A stretch of DNA of 64,000 nucleotides from Capillidium heterosporum (lineage: Eukaryota; Entomophthoromycota; Entomophthoromycetes; Entomophthorales; Capillidiaceae), in assembly GCA_016630905.1 (NCBI GenBank), contig WBMQ01000008.1:1-64000 (forward strand), in the 5' to 3' direction. The translations under genes were made by a program, and so were the position numbers. Positions 11,918 through 23,547 of this stretch are shown here, in pieces (the stretch's first letter is position 1; each line of letters starts with the position of its first letter). A model generated the notes under the pieces. That model was not told the DNA's origin. It saw nothing but the letters and a program-made list of their open reading frames with translations, and made no database searches.

Positions 11918-14900
11918 ATGGCGGCACGAATGTCAGCGAGGCCTTCGACCTTCCAAACCACCGAAAAACCTTTGGAAACCCCTAGCGACTTGGTAAGCCT
12001 ATTGGATATCAGCGATGAAGCAGTTACAAGCGCATTACAGAGCAGGCATAGGGAGGGGCTGTACTACACTAATTTAGGTTCCCGAGTTTTGCTATCTATC
12101 AACCCACTTACCAACCCAAGCTCGTCCAACAAAGATGTCGAGCAGTCAATTAAAGAGTACACGGCCGATTATAAGAACTTTTCAGGCGACAGGAGAGATT
12201 TGAATCCGCATGTATTCCAACTAGCTACAACCTGTTACCTCCATTTGAAACGTAGTGGTTTGGACCAATCTGTCATCTTTTAGTAACTTTTGAATTTTTA
12301 ACTTAGTTTAATCTTTAATAGCGGCGATTCAGGAACAGGCAAATCCGAAAATAAGAACCTCTTTATAAAGCAGCTTGCTGATCTACGAGCATCCTCGAAG
12401 AAAGAGACACGTCTGTACGGCCAGATTTTGAACGCAGAATATCTCTTCAATTCCTTTGGAAAAGTGGCAACTACTGGCAACCCGTTGGCTTCAAAGTTCG
12501 GAAAGTATATAGAGATTCAATTTGACAACAAAAGTCGGACGGTCGGTGTTAAGCATCTCGATTACCTCCTTGAAAAGTCCCGAGTTACCTCTACCCCTCG
12601 TACCGAGTCGAACTTTTACGTCTTCTATCAACTACTTTACGGTTTAACCCCCGATGAAAAGGCTCAGTTCCGACTGCAGGACCCTTCCTTCTACCACTAC
12701 TTGCAGGGTACCAATATTCCAAAGGGGAGCTACGAGCTCAAGGAGGAGTTCTTGAAACTCAAGACAATAATGAAGTCGCTGGGCTTTACTCGCAAATCTT
12801 CAAGTCAGATTTTCCAACTTTTAGCAGCCATACTGCACCTTGGTAACATCAGGTTCGTCGATTCAAACAACCAAAACAACAGTGAAGCTGCACTCGTCCG
12901 AAATTCTGAGACTTTAGAGCTCGTTTCTGACCTCCTCGGATTGCATTCTACGACTTTGGAAGGCTTGCTTACTTATAAGACCAACATGATAAAGAAAGAG
13001 GCTTGCACCATCTTCTTAGATGCCCATCAATCTGCTGAGCGCCGAGATGAGTTAGCCCGCTGCCTTTTCTCGCTACTGTTCTCATGGATCACCGAGTTCT
13101 TAAACTCCCGACTTTGCTGTGAATTCCAGACCAACTTCATTGGGTTACTTGACCTCCCCGGCTTCCATAACTCGTTGGAAATCAACAAGTTTAACCACTT
13201 CTGCGTCAACTTTGCCAATGAGAGATTGTTTAACTACATGCGCTTTCACGTTTTCGAATCCTGCAATGACGCCTACGCCGAGGACAACATCCAAATACCG
13301 ATATTTGACTACCCTGGAAACCACAACATCGTACAGCTGTTCATAAAGCCCAACAGTAGGATTAATTCCAACTTTGAGCCGTCAGGCCAACCGATCACGT
13401 GGACCCGCCAACGACAGCAGTCTCCTCCAGGCCTTCCAGAAAGCCCAAGGAAGCACCGATGTCTTCTCGGTCAACAACAGTATGAACCAGTTTACCATCC
13501 GCCATTCGTTTGAGACTGTTGTATACGATGCCATTGGGTTCATGGAAGCTGACGTCGATTCGATAAGCCCTGATTTCATTCAAGCCTTCCGAGGTGGTGA
13601 GAATGAGATTGTTGGCAACGCTTTCGTCTCTGGTCTGTTCAATAACAGTTCTATAGCCACCGAGAACCATCCCAAGGACAGTGGTGCCATCATATCGGCC
13701 CAACAATCTACACTTCCCCAACGTCAACCCTCTATGAAGCGTGCCAGAGTGAAAAGCACTGACGGACAAGACGATGAGGGAACCACTGCCGGTAGAGGTA
13801 AAGTCAACTGTTACACATCGCAATTGGAAGCTGGACTGAACGAGTTATTTGATACGTTCGACAACACTGAGGCCTGGTTTGTGTTATGTTTGTCACCTGG
13901 GCGGTTGCAACTTGATCCCTCAGTCCTACAAGCACAGGTCACTCGATATGGGTTACCCTACATGATCGAACGCAAACGAATCGAATATACGGTTTGCTAC
14001 GCCCATGAAGAGTTTGTTATCCGCTACGAGCAGGTGCTGAAGCCGCTGGAAATTGACCCTAGCCGCAACTACCGACAGGTATGTGAGCAAGCACGCACCA
14101 TATTTGGTTGGGGCGAAGACAAGATGAACCTTGGCAACCAGTACGTCTATCTACAGGAGCGGGCATGGCGCGACCTTGAAGATAACTTGCGAGCGATGGA
14201 ACATGGAGAAAAGACAGGCCAGTTCGGCCTACCTCACCCAACGTTCTTGGGCAACGACGACGCCCAATCCTTCTACTCGGACGATGACGCAGCAAGCGAA
14301 GATCAAAATCACCTGGATTCTACTTCACAGGATGACGATATGAACCTGACCCGTGAAGCCAACCAGTTGCAGCTGATTGCTGAAGACGAAGACGAGGACG
14401 CCAAACCACCAAAAACAGGTATTCGTAAGGCCTGGATCTGCTGCACTTGGTCATTAACTTGGTGGATTCCTAGCTACTTTTTGCATTGCTGTGGACGCAT
14501 GAAGCTCAAGGATATCCGCATGGCTTGGCGTGAGAAGGTATCGCTATGTATTTTGATCTTACTGTTGTCGGCCTTGACTGTCCTGTTCATCGTTGGTATA
14601 AACCCTTTGATCTGTCCCGAACGTGAGATTTACAGTACGGAAGAAGTATCCTTCTACCGAACCAAAGATAAGCCGCTGTACTACATGTATGGGCGAGTCT
14701 ACGACATGCGCAAGATTACCGGCTTCGACGATAGGCACTACCAGGTCAACCAGGAGCGACTACTGGATGGCTACGCTGGTATGGACCTGACCCAGCACTT
14801 CCCCATCCAGATCAACCCCAGCATATGCCTGACCTACGATGGCAATGAAATCAACCCCCAAGTTTCCTTGACCAACGCCACTATAAACCAACTAATGATC

Positions 14901-17570
14901 AACCACGACCGCCGCTGGTACCGCGGTGCCAACAACTACAACCCAAACTGGTGGGAGAATGTCATCCGGTACCGCATGAAGAAAGTGGGTGACATCGCCT
15001 ACACTATGAAGCAGATTAAGGACGGCGCTAGCAACCGCTACTGGTTTGTCTATCTCGACAAGTCAGGCCGCAAACCGATGCAGCGCGTTTACGATTTGAC
15101 TCCATACCTGAAGACTATGGCTGTCCTCAACCGACCTCGTGAGGCCAAGGCTCCCAACAGCGAACTTAGCTTCCTTGGACCTGAGATGCAAAATTTCATT
15201 GAAAAAGTGGTAGGGAAGGACGCCACTCAGGCTTTTGACAAAGATCTCTACCCCGACAACCCCGAGTATAAGGCCAATATCCTGCAATGTATGAACAACC
15301 TATTCTATGCCGGTGTTGTCGATGACCGCAATTCACCCCAGTGTATCTTTGCCCAGTACCTGCTCCTGGCCCTATCCATTTTCCTGTTTGCCATCTTGTT
15401 TGTCAAGTTCTTGGCTTCACTACAGCTAGGCTCCCGCCCCGAACCAGAGGATCACGATAAATTTGTAGTCTGTAACGTCCCCTGCTACACTGAGGATGAC
15501 GAATCGCTGCGACGCACCATCGACTCGCTTGCAGTGCTCAAGTACGACGACAAACGCAAGCTGTTGTTTATTATTTCGGACGGTATGGTTGTTGGTGGCG
15601 GTAACGACTTACCTACCCCACGTATCGTGCTTGACCTACTGAAAGCTGATCCTAACCTCGATCCCGAGCCTTTGAGTTTCATCAGTATCGGTGAAGGAGC
15701 GAAGCAACACAACATGGGTAAAGTCTATACCGGTTTGTACGAAGTTCGAGGTCACATTGTACCTTATATTGTCGTCGTCAAAGTAGGGCGGATTAGCGAG
15801 CGGGCCAAGCCAGGTAATCGTGGTAAGCGTGACTCCCAGCTGATCCTGATGAAGTTCTTCAACAAGGTGCACTACGATCACCCCATGGTGCCTTTGGAAT
15901 TGGAGATCTACCACCAGATCAAGAACATCATTGGTGTCGACCCCCACCTCTACGAGTACGTACTTATGGTGGATGCTGATACTGTAGTTATGCCAGACTC
16001 CCTGAATCGACTGGTATCGGTCATGATCAACGATGCAAAGGTAATGGGTGTATGTGGTGAGACAGCATTGATGAATGAGCGTGACTCATGGGCCACCATG
16101 ATCCAGGTTTACGAGTACTTCATTTCTCATCACCTCTCCAAGGCCTTTGAGTCGCTTTTCGGCTCCGTCACCTGTCTACCCGGTTGTTTCTCGATGTACA
16201 GATTCAGATCTCCATTGAACGACAGCCCATTGCTTATCCACAACAAGGTTATTGAAGAATACTCTGAGAATCGTGTCGATACGCTGCACAAGAAGAATTT
16301 ACTCCATCTAGGTGAAGATCGGTACCTGACGACATTACTCCTAAAGAACTTCCCCTTCCAGAAGATGACGTTCACGCCCGATGCCAAGTGTATCACCAAC
16401 GCTCCCGACACCTGGGATGTGCTTCTCTCGCAGCGTCGCCGCTGGATCAACTCCACCATCCACAATTTGCTCGAGCTGGTCTTCCTACCTCAGCTCTGCG
16501 GTTTCTGTTGCTTCTCGATGCGGTTCGTCGTCTTTATGGATCTGTTATCGACAGTCATTATGCCGGCAACTTTGGGTTACTTGGGATATCTTCTATACCG
16601 CTTAATTACAGATCGATCCAATACGATCCCACTGGCCTCCCTGTTATTCATTGCAGCCCCCTATGTTCTGCAGATTTTGGTATTCCTGCTTCACCGTCAG
16701 TGGCAACACATCGGCTGGATGATCATCTACCTGCTGGCCCTACCCATCTTCGCCTTCTTCATCCCCATCTACTCTTTCTGGCACTTTGACGATTTCAGTT
16801 GGGGTAACACTCGTATCGTCATGGGTGAAGGTGGCAAGAAGAAAAAGGTGGCTGCTGACGAAGGCAAGTTCGACCCCAAGACGATCCCACTACGCAAGTG
16901 GGCCGAGTACGAGGAAGAACTAGTCGAACGGATGACTGAGAAGACTGGGTACAGCAAGAGCGAAGCCAACTCTGAGCACGACAACATGATTCCGGTAAGA
17001 AACGCCTCCCCTTTATCTTTTGCACCACCTCCACTCGATCTAAGCCATATGTATTCTTCACAGGTTCAGATGCACAGCAACAGCTACGGGTCGCAGGTGC
17101 CAGTTAACTACGGGTTCAGAGCGCCTTCACCGTCGCCCTCCCAGCTTTCGGCCCTGCCCATCTCCAACAACTATGGTCAAGGTCCCCGTAGCATGTACGG
17201 TTCAGCTCTCCCATCGCCGGCCCGAGCCCCGGCCAACATGCACGGTAGCGATGCCTTCCTGTTCGAGTACGGATCCAAGAACAATTCCCGCAACAATTCG
17301 AGAGCTGGGTCGCCCAACATGAGTCAGAAGACACTTAACAGCTTACCACCTCGTATCCCAACTCTGCCCAACCACCAACCTCCTGCTGACTGGCCTGGCG
17401 ATTTTGAGATCGTCCATGAGATCCGAGGTATACTTGCCCACGCCGACCTCATGACCCTCAGCAAGAAACAGGTTCGCAGCCAATTGAACCAGATGTTCAA
17501 CTTTGACTTTACCAACCACAAGGAACAGATCAACTTTTGGATCGAGAGAATTTTGCAGGGCCAGCTGTAG
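11918..17570 (+). CDS. Chitin synthase with myosin-motor domain (class V/VII type)
   Basis: Exon 1 is 11918-12282; a 39-nt intron leads to exon 2 at 12322. About 1870 aa if one frame step is bridged. Residues about 20-700 are a myosin-like motor: P-loop GDSGTGKSENK near 123-133 is intact, but switch II is DLPGF (near 399) and switch I is eroded. Then two membrane segments flank a cytochrome b5-like fold (CTWSLTWWIPSY near 840; FYRTKDKPLYYMYGRVYDM near 900). The catalytic glycosyltransferase domain runs from about 1160, with EDRYLT and QRRRW (near 1492), followed by several membrane helices (about 1510-1610). A DEK_C domain ends the protein (about 1813-1870). It polymerises UDP-GlcNAc into cell-wall chitin at the plasma membrane. 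The frame changes by +1 between 13347 and 13373. A 69-nt GTAAGA...CACAG stretch at about 16996-17064 is in frame and may be an optional intron. Confidence 0.93.
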
Positions 17571-18150
17571 TTGAGACGACACCTCAAAATTGACTACCCT
17601 TTATTTCCGACTAACACCAGCAGCTATACATATTTTATAGGAGTTTATAATATCCAAGTTTTAATAAAATGTTTTCAAATCTAAAATATGGTGTACTAAA
17701 TCGTACTGATACTTATTTCGACTACTTTTTCCCTTTATAAAATGATGCTATACTTATATTGATCTGCAATATCAAAAAGCTACCTAGTATATCGGATAAG
17801 TGGTTGTATAGTGCTAAAATAAAGGTGAGTGTAGCAATAAACTGCCAAAGCTTCGAATAAAGCAATTTTTAGAAAATATTAAAAGTGTAGCTGTCTACCT
17901 ATTAGAGAACGGCCACCACTAAAGCTTTCCTACATTTCAACTATACTTTGCTTGGGATTTGATCTAATGGGTTTCTGATGAGGAGGGAAAATATTTGCCA
18001 ACTTAACCTATAAAGATATACTACTTTTTAGTTTTTGTTTATCCAATAAACGGAAAACATAGCCAATAGACAACTCTTAGATTTCCTGGTGCTTTGAGGT
18101 GCCTATTTGACTTGAATTTGAATTTCCTGATCAACCTCATCACAAGAAAA
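17571..18150. other. Intergenic spacer
   Basis: 3' flank of chitin synthase and 5' flank of the F-box gene. No gene seen. An upstream in-frame TTG at 18094 is not a credible start. Confidence 0.5.
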
Positions 18151-19500
18151 ATGAGATTGGAAGAGTTACCTGAGCTCCAGTTACTGTACATCTTCCGACT
18201 TATCAGCCGTAAGCAGCTCCTACCCCTACGGCTAACAAGCAAATACTTTAGCAAGTTGTTAAAGCCTATCGTATGGAGAGACTTTTACGTTGGACAAGCT
18301 CGAACTAATATTTCAAGACTGGAAACCCAATACTATATAGACAACAGTTTTCAAATAAAGAGTTTCAGTTATTGGTACACCGACCTAGCTTCAATACTAC
18401 AAAGCTTAATATACGTCAAGAGCCTCGAAAAAGTTTATTTGATGGGCAATAAATTCAAAACTAAAGACGACTTGGACCTATTGTTCGGCAAGCTGAGAGA
18501 TAGGAAGGTAAGAAATTTAGTTTTGAACAACGTTGCTTCCAATACCTTGATATACGAGTTCACTAGTCTGTTGAAGTTAGATAGGCTGACAAAACTGCAC
18601 TTAAACCTTCCCTCTTTATCGACAGATGAGGTATTAAAAGTTTACAAATGCTTGCCCAAAAGTTTGATACACTGCCACCTCACTTTAGGGAATGTCGACC
18701 AGCCGTTGGGACCCATGTTTGAAAATTTGCCTGACCTGAAGGAACTCGAATTGAGGTTGAAAGTTAGCTCAAGCTTCCAAGGTTCTGATCTCATTGGAAT
18801 TTGCCTCGCCAATTTGAAAAAAATACGTATTACTGCTACGCTGACAGATGCTCAGCTTAGTTCAATAATACTACCAAAATCTAAGTTTCTACCACGAGTA
18901 AAGTCAGTTCGAATTGAAAGACTCATGGTTCCTAACATGGGTGGAGATAGTATTGAGATATGGCGACCCTTGCCCTTCCCAAGCTGTACAAACCTTGCAT
19001 TGCCGCTGCTGTCGGGCTACGTTACAATAGATTTGTATGCCGCGTTCTCTAGATTAACTACGCTAAATTTACTCTACAGTCGTGCAATCAACACCGACTT
19101 CAACTTAGTTTCCTTACTGCGTAGCTTGGTTCACTTGAAACGACTTCAGATAGCCGACGATAGCTTGAATGACACCCATTTCCTAGGTGTAGGTCTAGTA
19201 CCGCCTTTAGAGTTTCTAGCAATAAGGTTTGCCAACCTCGGCCTCAACTTCTTCAAGTTTTTGGTAAGTAAGATCAACACTTCAATATCACATTTAAAGA
19301 TACAGAACTGTCGAGTTGAACAGATGGATTGGGATAGTATGCATTCAATCAACGACGATATCCACCTTTTTCCTAGTTTAGTGGCGTTGGTCGTCAGTAC
19401 GGACGTCTTGCCTCTTAGCTCAATGACATGGTTGGAAAACAGATGTCCTAGGCTGAATACTGAGGCCTTTTACAACACTTTTGAGCTCCCTGATCTATAG
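18151..19500 (+). CDS. F-box/leucine-rich-repeat protein (intact, subfamily A)
   Basis: 449 aa, single exon. The ATG at 18151 is chosen because MRLEELPELQ aligns with the start MKFEELPELQ of the paralog near 43780; the frame extends upstream only to a TTG. Residues 1-45 are an F-box (LEELPELQLLYIFRLISRKQLLPLRLTSKYFSKLLKPIVW), which would bind Skp1 in an SCF ubiquitin ligase. The remainder is a series of irregular leucine-rich repeats, such as LRDRKVRNLVLNN and LPDLKELELRLKV, that would form the substrate-binding solenoid. The target protein is unknown. It belongs to a local family with a frameshifted copy at 42430-43780, and is only distantly similar to the second F-box subfamily at 20.2-23.5 kb. 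Confidence 0.85.
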   Translation: MRLEELPELQLLYIFRLISRKQLLPLRLTSKYFSKLLKPIVWRDFYVGQARTNISRLETQYYIDNSFQIKSFSYWYTDLASILQSLIYVKSLEKVYLMGNKFKTKDDLDLLFGKLRDRKVRNLVLNNVASNTLIYEFTSLLKLDRLTKLHLNLPSLSTDEVLKVYKCLPKSLIHCHLTLGNVDQPLGPMFENLPDLKELELRLKVSSSFQGSDLIGICLANLKKIRITATLTDAQLSSIILPKSKFLPRVKSVRIERLMVPNMGGDSIEIWRPLPFPSCTNLALPLLSGYVTIDLYAAFSRLTTLNLLYSRAINTDFNLVSLLRSLVHLKRLQIADDSLNDTHFLGVGLVPPLEFLAIRFANLGLNFFKFLVSKINTSISHLKIQNCRVEQMDWDSMHSINDDIHLFPSLVALVVSTDVLPLSSMTWLENRCPRLNTEAFYNTFELPDL

Positions 19501-20185
19501 TTTAATCAAGATAGGTTTGTAATCTTAGTATACTTAAGTAAATAGTATATGTACATAAAGTTATCAAATAAACCTCATCAATTATTTGCTATATCAACAA
19601 AATAGAAATGATTTTTACTACCAGCTCCTTAGTAGTTTAATGAAGTAGAAACTATCGATATATAGTGATGCAATCAACTTGCTTTAATAAATTTTAAGAG
19701 CGAGCATTAGTGAGCCTATTTTGTATAAAGATTGAAGGCATACTACTAAAGGCCAAAGCAACGACTACTATTAGGTCGCAGATTTAAAGTGAAGCAGCGT
19801 AGTTTAGCACCCTACAGCTATCGAATTCTAAGGCTCGGCCTCTTCCTTACGAATGAACTTGCTAGCCACCTAAACTGAAAGTGATCACCATGTTAAAAAA
19901 CCACCTAATGAAAGAACCCCCATGAAGTCTGGTAATATTACCATTTCTCAACAAATGGTTTTTGGAGCCGATTTGGGTTGGAAGCTTCAAGGTAAATAAA
20001 AACAAGTGGATTCAGGTAAGCAATGTTTAACTTGAAGGTAAGTTTGGTGGCGGAAGTGTAATAAATGGCATTTAGTTTTATATTTTCAAATTTGATCAAG
20101 GTTTATTAGAGCTTTGTGTATATATTTGTATGAATACAACTTTCATACATCAGCTATCCCCAACAACTACCTCACTGAAAACCAG
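19501..20185. other. Intergenic spacer
   Basis: Between the convergent F-box gene and F-box pseudogene. No coding features seen. Confidence 0.5.
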
Positions 20186-21579
20186 CTAGTTGAGATACTT
20201 CACTTCGTACCGGTCGTTCTTAAATCTACATACACGAGTACAGTAGAGTAAAGGAGCTTGCTCCTCAAACCAAGTTGCTAGTAAAGGTGGAATTGAATTC
20301 AACGTGATGGAAAGCAGGTTTGGAAAGTTAATAACTTTCATCTTAGCATTTAGAAATGCGCAATTCTGGTACCGGCTTGTACCTACTAACTATCGTAAAG
20401 TGGGAGCACCTCTGTAAACTTGCCAGGAAATATATAAAAGTCCTACCTATACCCCTAACACTGTCTATTTGAAAGCATTTCAATTTGGTGGCTAAAGTTG
20501 ATTGGAAGCTAAAGTCATCGTTGAAGTACTCACCATTCAGCTTGAGCATCTCAAGGCTGGCAAGGTTATCAAAGATAGTTGCTATGTAGAGGGCTCTCCT
20601 CTCACTACAAATTGTTAGAGTTAAGGACTTGAGGGTGAGGAAGGTAACTAACATATTTAGATCTGTAAAGTTGATAGCATCCAAGCTCAGATGGGAGATG
20701 ATAGGCCAATGTTTCTGGAAGAAGCTGTCATCTTTCCACTTGTTGTTTCCCTTACAGACTTTCAAGCCCTTCAAATCAGGCCAAGTTTTAAAGTTAAAGT
20801 AATTTAAAGTCTTCCCTTCAACTCCATTGGCAACGTTAAAATTCAAGTGGGTGACGTTACGGATCGGCTTTAAACTGAAATAGATGGATGTAGGATCCAA
20901 GTCACCTACCAGATAACTTGTGAAGAGCTCTAGTTTTTTCAAAGATGGTAGGTTGGCGTTCAAGCTTTTCAAGAAAGTAGATATTGATAGTGTAGCAGTG
21001 GAGGACCAAACTAACTAGGTGGAGGACTTTTAAAGATAGTATCCAATTGGGTTCGGTGTTCTTATAATGAGTAATCACAAGGCTTCGCAAGTGGCTAAAT
21101 TTGTAAATTAAGGTGTCGATATCCAAGTGACCTTTGGCAGCTAAGTAGACTTTGTATTGGGTAAGCTTGGCAAATTTGGCGGCATCGTACTACAGGACGT
21201 CTTTGAAGTGCCTTTGGGATCTGACCCAATCAAAGTACTGCGTAAGGTTGGTAAATGAATTGAACTCGATAGCATGAGTAGGGCAGAAGGACAGGGCTGC
21301 ATTCCTGATAAATCGGTTGTACTTGGCTGCCAACTCCTTCAAAGGTAGCCGGAGATCATGAAGGTCTCTCGAGTTCCTTTTGTTGCGCCTATACTTCAAT
21401 TCTATACTATTTTCCATGGTAGCCAATCCGTTCTTGTAGAATATTGGTGTCGTTATTTGACGAAAGTATCGGCTCAGTTGTAAACAGACACTCATATCCC
21501 ATAAATCTAAGTCCTCGATTATGTCCTCGATTATCAGTTGGGGTAAGGATTGGAGGTCGATCTTATTATTACTACTCAT
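20186..21579 (-). pseudogene. Broken F-box/LRR paralog (subfamily B)
   Basis: Aligns along its whole length with the intact protein encoded at 22123-23547. It begins MSSNNKIDLQSLPQLIIEDI, where the intact copy has MSSTSKPNFQSLPQLIIEKV. Three lesions are visible. A TAG replaces a Gln codon at 21190-21192 (intact copy reads IIQYDSS). The frame steps by +1 at about 20970-20976, before KSLNANLPSLKK. Near 20325-20345 the frame changes again and about 25 residues present in the intact copy are missing. The C-terminal block (KVINFPNLLSITLNS, then APLLYCTRV) is still recognisable and ends with TAG at 20186-20188. It lies tandem with its parent, so it is most simply a decayed tandem duplicate. Confidence 0.85.
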
Positions 21580-22122
21580 ATTCCGTCATCAACTTTCAAA
21601 ATCTCAAATATGAATGCTTATTATTTGATACAACTTTCCACTTTCAGAGTAAAGTGACTCGGAAGCTATATCGATGGTACTTTAGGCAGCATACATTTCT
21701 ACTAGAACTTTGATTACGTGGTCACTTATGTGCGTGATGGCAAATACCTACAAGGTTGATCAAGCTTTTGTAGGACTATGTTCAGATTATAAATACTTTA
21801 GTAGGTGGCTAGGTTTAGGATGTTCTTCCATAGATACAGATCTATGACTATAAAGAATAGATTGTCCAAATTATGGGGTACGGGTAAAGGAAATGTAGTA
21901 GAGTATATATCAAATAAAGTGTATTGAAGTTAGTTCCATATGAACTTAACCATAGATACACTGCACTTGAACTGTAAGATAAATATTGGTGATAGGTATA
22001 TTGGATGAATAGCTTAATATACATTAAACCTGATACGAATTTACAATATTTTATTATTATATATCTAAAGCTACACCAACTTAAACTTGGTTTAAGTAAA
22101 CCTATTTATTAGCTGATATTTA
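21580..22122. other. Spacer between tandem F-box copies
   Basis: 5' flank of the pseudogene and 3' flank of the intact copy; nothing else seen. Confidence 0.5.
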
Positions 22123-23547
22123 TCAATAGATATACCTGGTTTTAAACTGATCATCTTCATTTTCACGCACTCGAATACAGTACAAATGGGGAGCTTGCTG
22201 TTGGAACCAATCGACTAGTTGAGGCGGAGTTGAATCCAAGACGACAGTGAGCAAATTTGGAAAGTCGATGTCTTGGGCCTTAATCTTTTGGAAATGGATA
22301 CCTTCAAACTTAATCATAGATAGAGCTAATTTTTTTCTTTCGGTGCACTTTTTAACTATATGGATGTAGGAGCATCGCCGTAAGCTTGTAAGGAATTGTA
22401 AGAAAGGTCTAGTTATACTATCGAGCTTATCTATCGAAAAGGCCTTCAAATTCAAGGTTGATTGGAAGTAAAAGTCTCCGCTGGTAAACTTACCTTTAAG
22501 TACTAGTTCTTTCAAGCTGAGTAAGTTGTTGAAGATAGCTGTAATGCAATGTGTCCTCCTTTTATAAGGTATTTTTACTATCAATGATTTGAGAGCTGGA
22601 AAGGTAGCCATAACATTCAAATCATCCAAATAGATCGGGTTGAGATCGAGGTTCGTGATGGTAGGCCAGCATTCTTTGAAGATAGAGTCCTCCAAGTTAT
22701 CAAGATGCTTGTCAGCTTTTAGTCCCTGCACCTGTGGCCAAAATTTATGGCTTTTGAAGAGCTCCAAGGCCTCTGGCTCAACTGAATCTAAGAACGTATA
22801 ATTCAAGTACTGGATGTTACGGATAGGCTTCAATTTGGAGTAGATCGATGTCAATTCAAGGCCGTTTTCCCAGGTGTTCGTACAAAACTGAAGACTTTTC
22901 AAAGCGGGTAGGTTCTTATTTAACCCTTCAAAAAATTGGATGCCGATACCGTTGCAGCGAAAGTATAAATCAACCAGGTGTGGGAGCTTTAAGGATAAGA
23001 TCCAAATCCATGGAACTTCTCCGTAGAAATGCTCAATCGCTAGGCTTCGTAAATGATCAAATTTGGCCACAAGGGTATCGACATCGATTCGACCCTTGAA
23101 ACGCAAGTAGATGGAGTAGCTGGTAAGTTTCGAAAACTTGCTTGAGTCGTACTGGATAATGTCGTCAAAGTGTTCTTGAAATCGGACGTTATCGCAGTAT
23201 CTTTTGAGGCTAGTAAACAAATTAAATTCGGCTTGGCCCATGTAGGCTACATTTAGACCTGCTACCTTAACGAACTTGTTGTATTTCAATGCCAACTCCC
23301 TGAACTCTTTTCGGTAATCGGGCGGTTCATCCAAATCATCATTCTCTTTGGCATCATAGCCATGCGGCATAAGAATCGACTCGATCGTTTCTAGACCTTC
23401 CTTGTAGAAAACTGGTACTGCAATTTGACGGATGTAGTGGTTCAGCAGTAGACAGGTGCGTTTATCCCAGAGGTTTAAGTCTTCGACCACCTTTTCAATT
23501 ATCAGCTGGGGTAAGGATTGAAAATTTGGCTTGGATGTACTGCTCAT
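22123..23547 (-). CDS. F-box/leucine-rich-repeat protein (intact, subfamily B)
   Basis: 474 aa, single exon, ATG at 23547. Residues 9-50 are an F-box (FQSLPQLIIEKVVEDLNLWD, then KRTCLLLNHYIRQIAVPVFY). The rest is divergent leucine-rich repeats, with landmark segments such as FDHLRSLAIEHF, LPALKSLQFCTN, FPALKSLIVKIP and FPNLLTVVLDSTPP. As with other F-box/LRR proteins it would pair with Skp1-Cullin1 and select a substrate for ubiquitination; the substrate is not predictable. The tandem copy immediately downstream at 20186-21579 is decayed, suggesting turnover in this family. Confidence 0.85.
   Translation of the reverse strand: MSSTSKPNFQSLPQLIIEKVVEDLNLWDKRTCLLLNHYIRQIAVPVFYKEGLETIESILMPHGYDAKENDDLDEPPDYRKEFRELALKYNKFVKVAGLNVAYMGQAEFNLFTSLKRYCDNVRFQEHFDDIIQYDSSKFSKLTSYSIYLRFKGRIDVDTLVAKFDHLRSLAIEHFYGEVPWIWILSLKLPHLVDLYFRCNGIGIQFFEGLNKNLPALKSLQFCTNTWENGLELTSIYSKLKPIRNIQYLNYTFLDSVEPEALELFKSHKFWPQVQGLKADKHLDNLEDSIFKECWPTITNLDLNPIYLDDLNVMATFPALKSLIVKIPYKRRTHCITAIFNNLLSLKELVLKGKFTSGDFYFQSTLNLKAFSIDKLDSITRPFLQFLTSLRRCSYIHIVKKCTERKKLALSMIKFEGIHFQKIKAQDIDFPNLLTVVLDSTPPQLVDWFQQQAPHLYCIRVRENEDDQFKTRYIY

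Noticed and set aside
13331..13385. In-phase 55-nt GT-AG intron in chitin synthase
   Set aside because: It would remove the conserved GLI...SRQ segment and lacks a good branch site; a one-base step fits the family better.
13395..13823. 142-codon minus-strand frame within chitin synthase
   Set aside because: Shadow of a well-supported coding exon; no features of its own. The same applies to minus-strand frames at 15636-15947 and 16130-16465.
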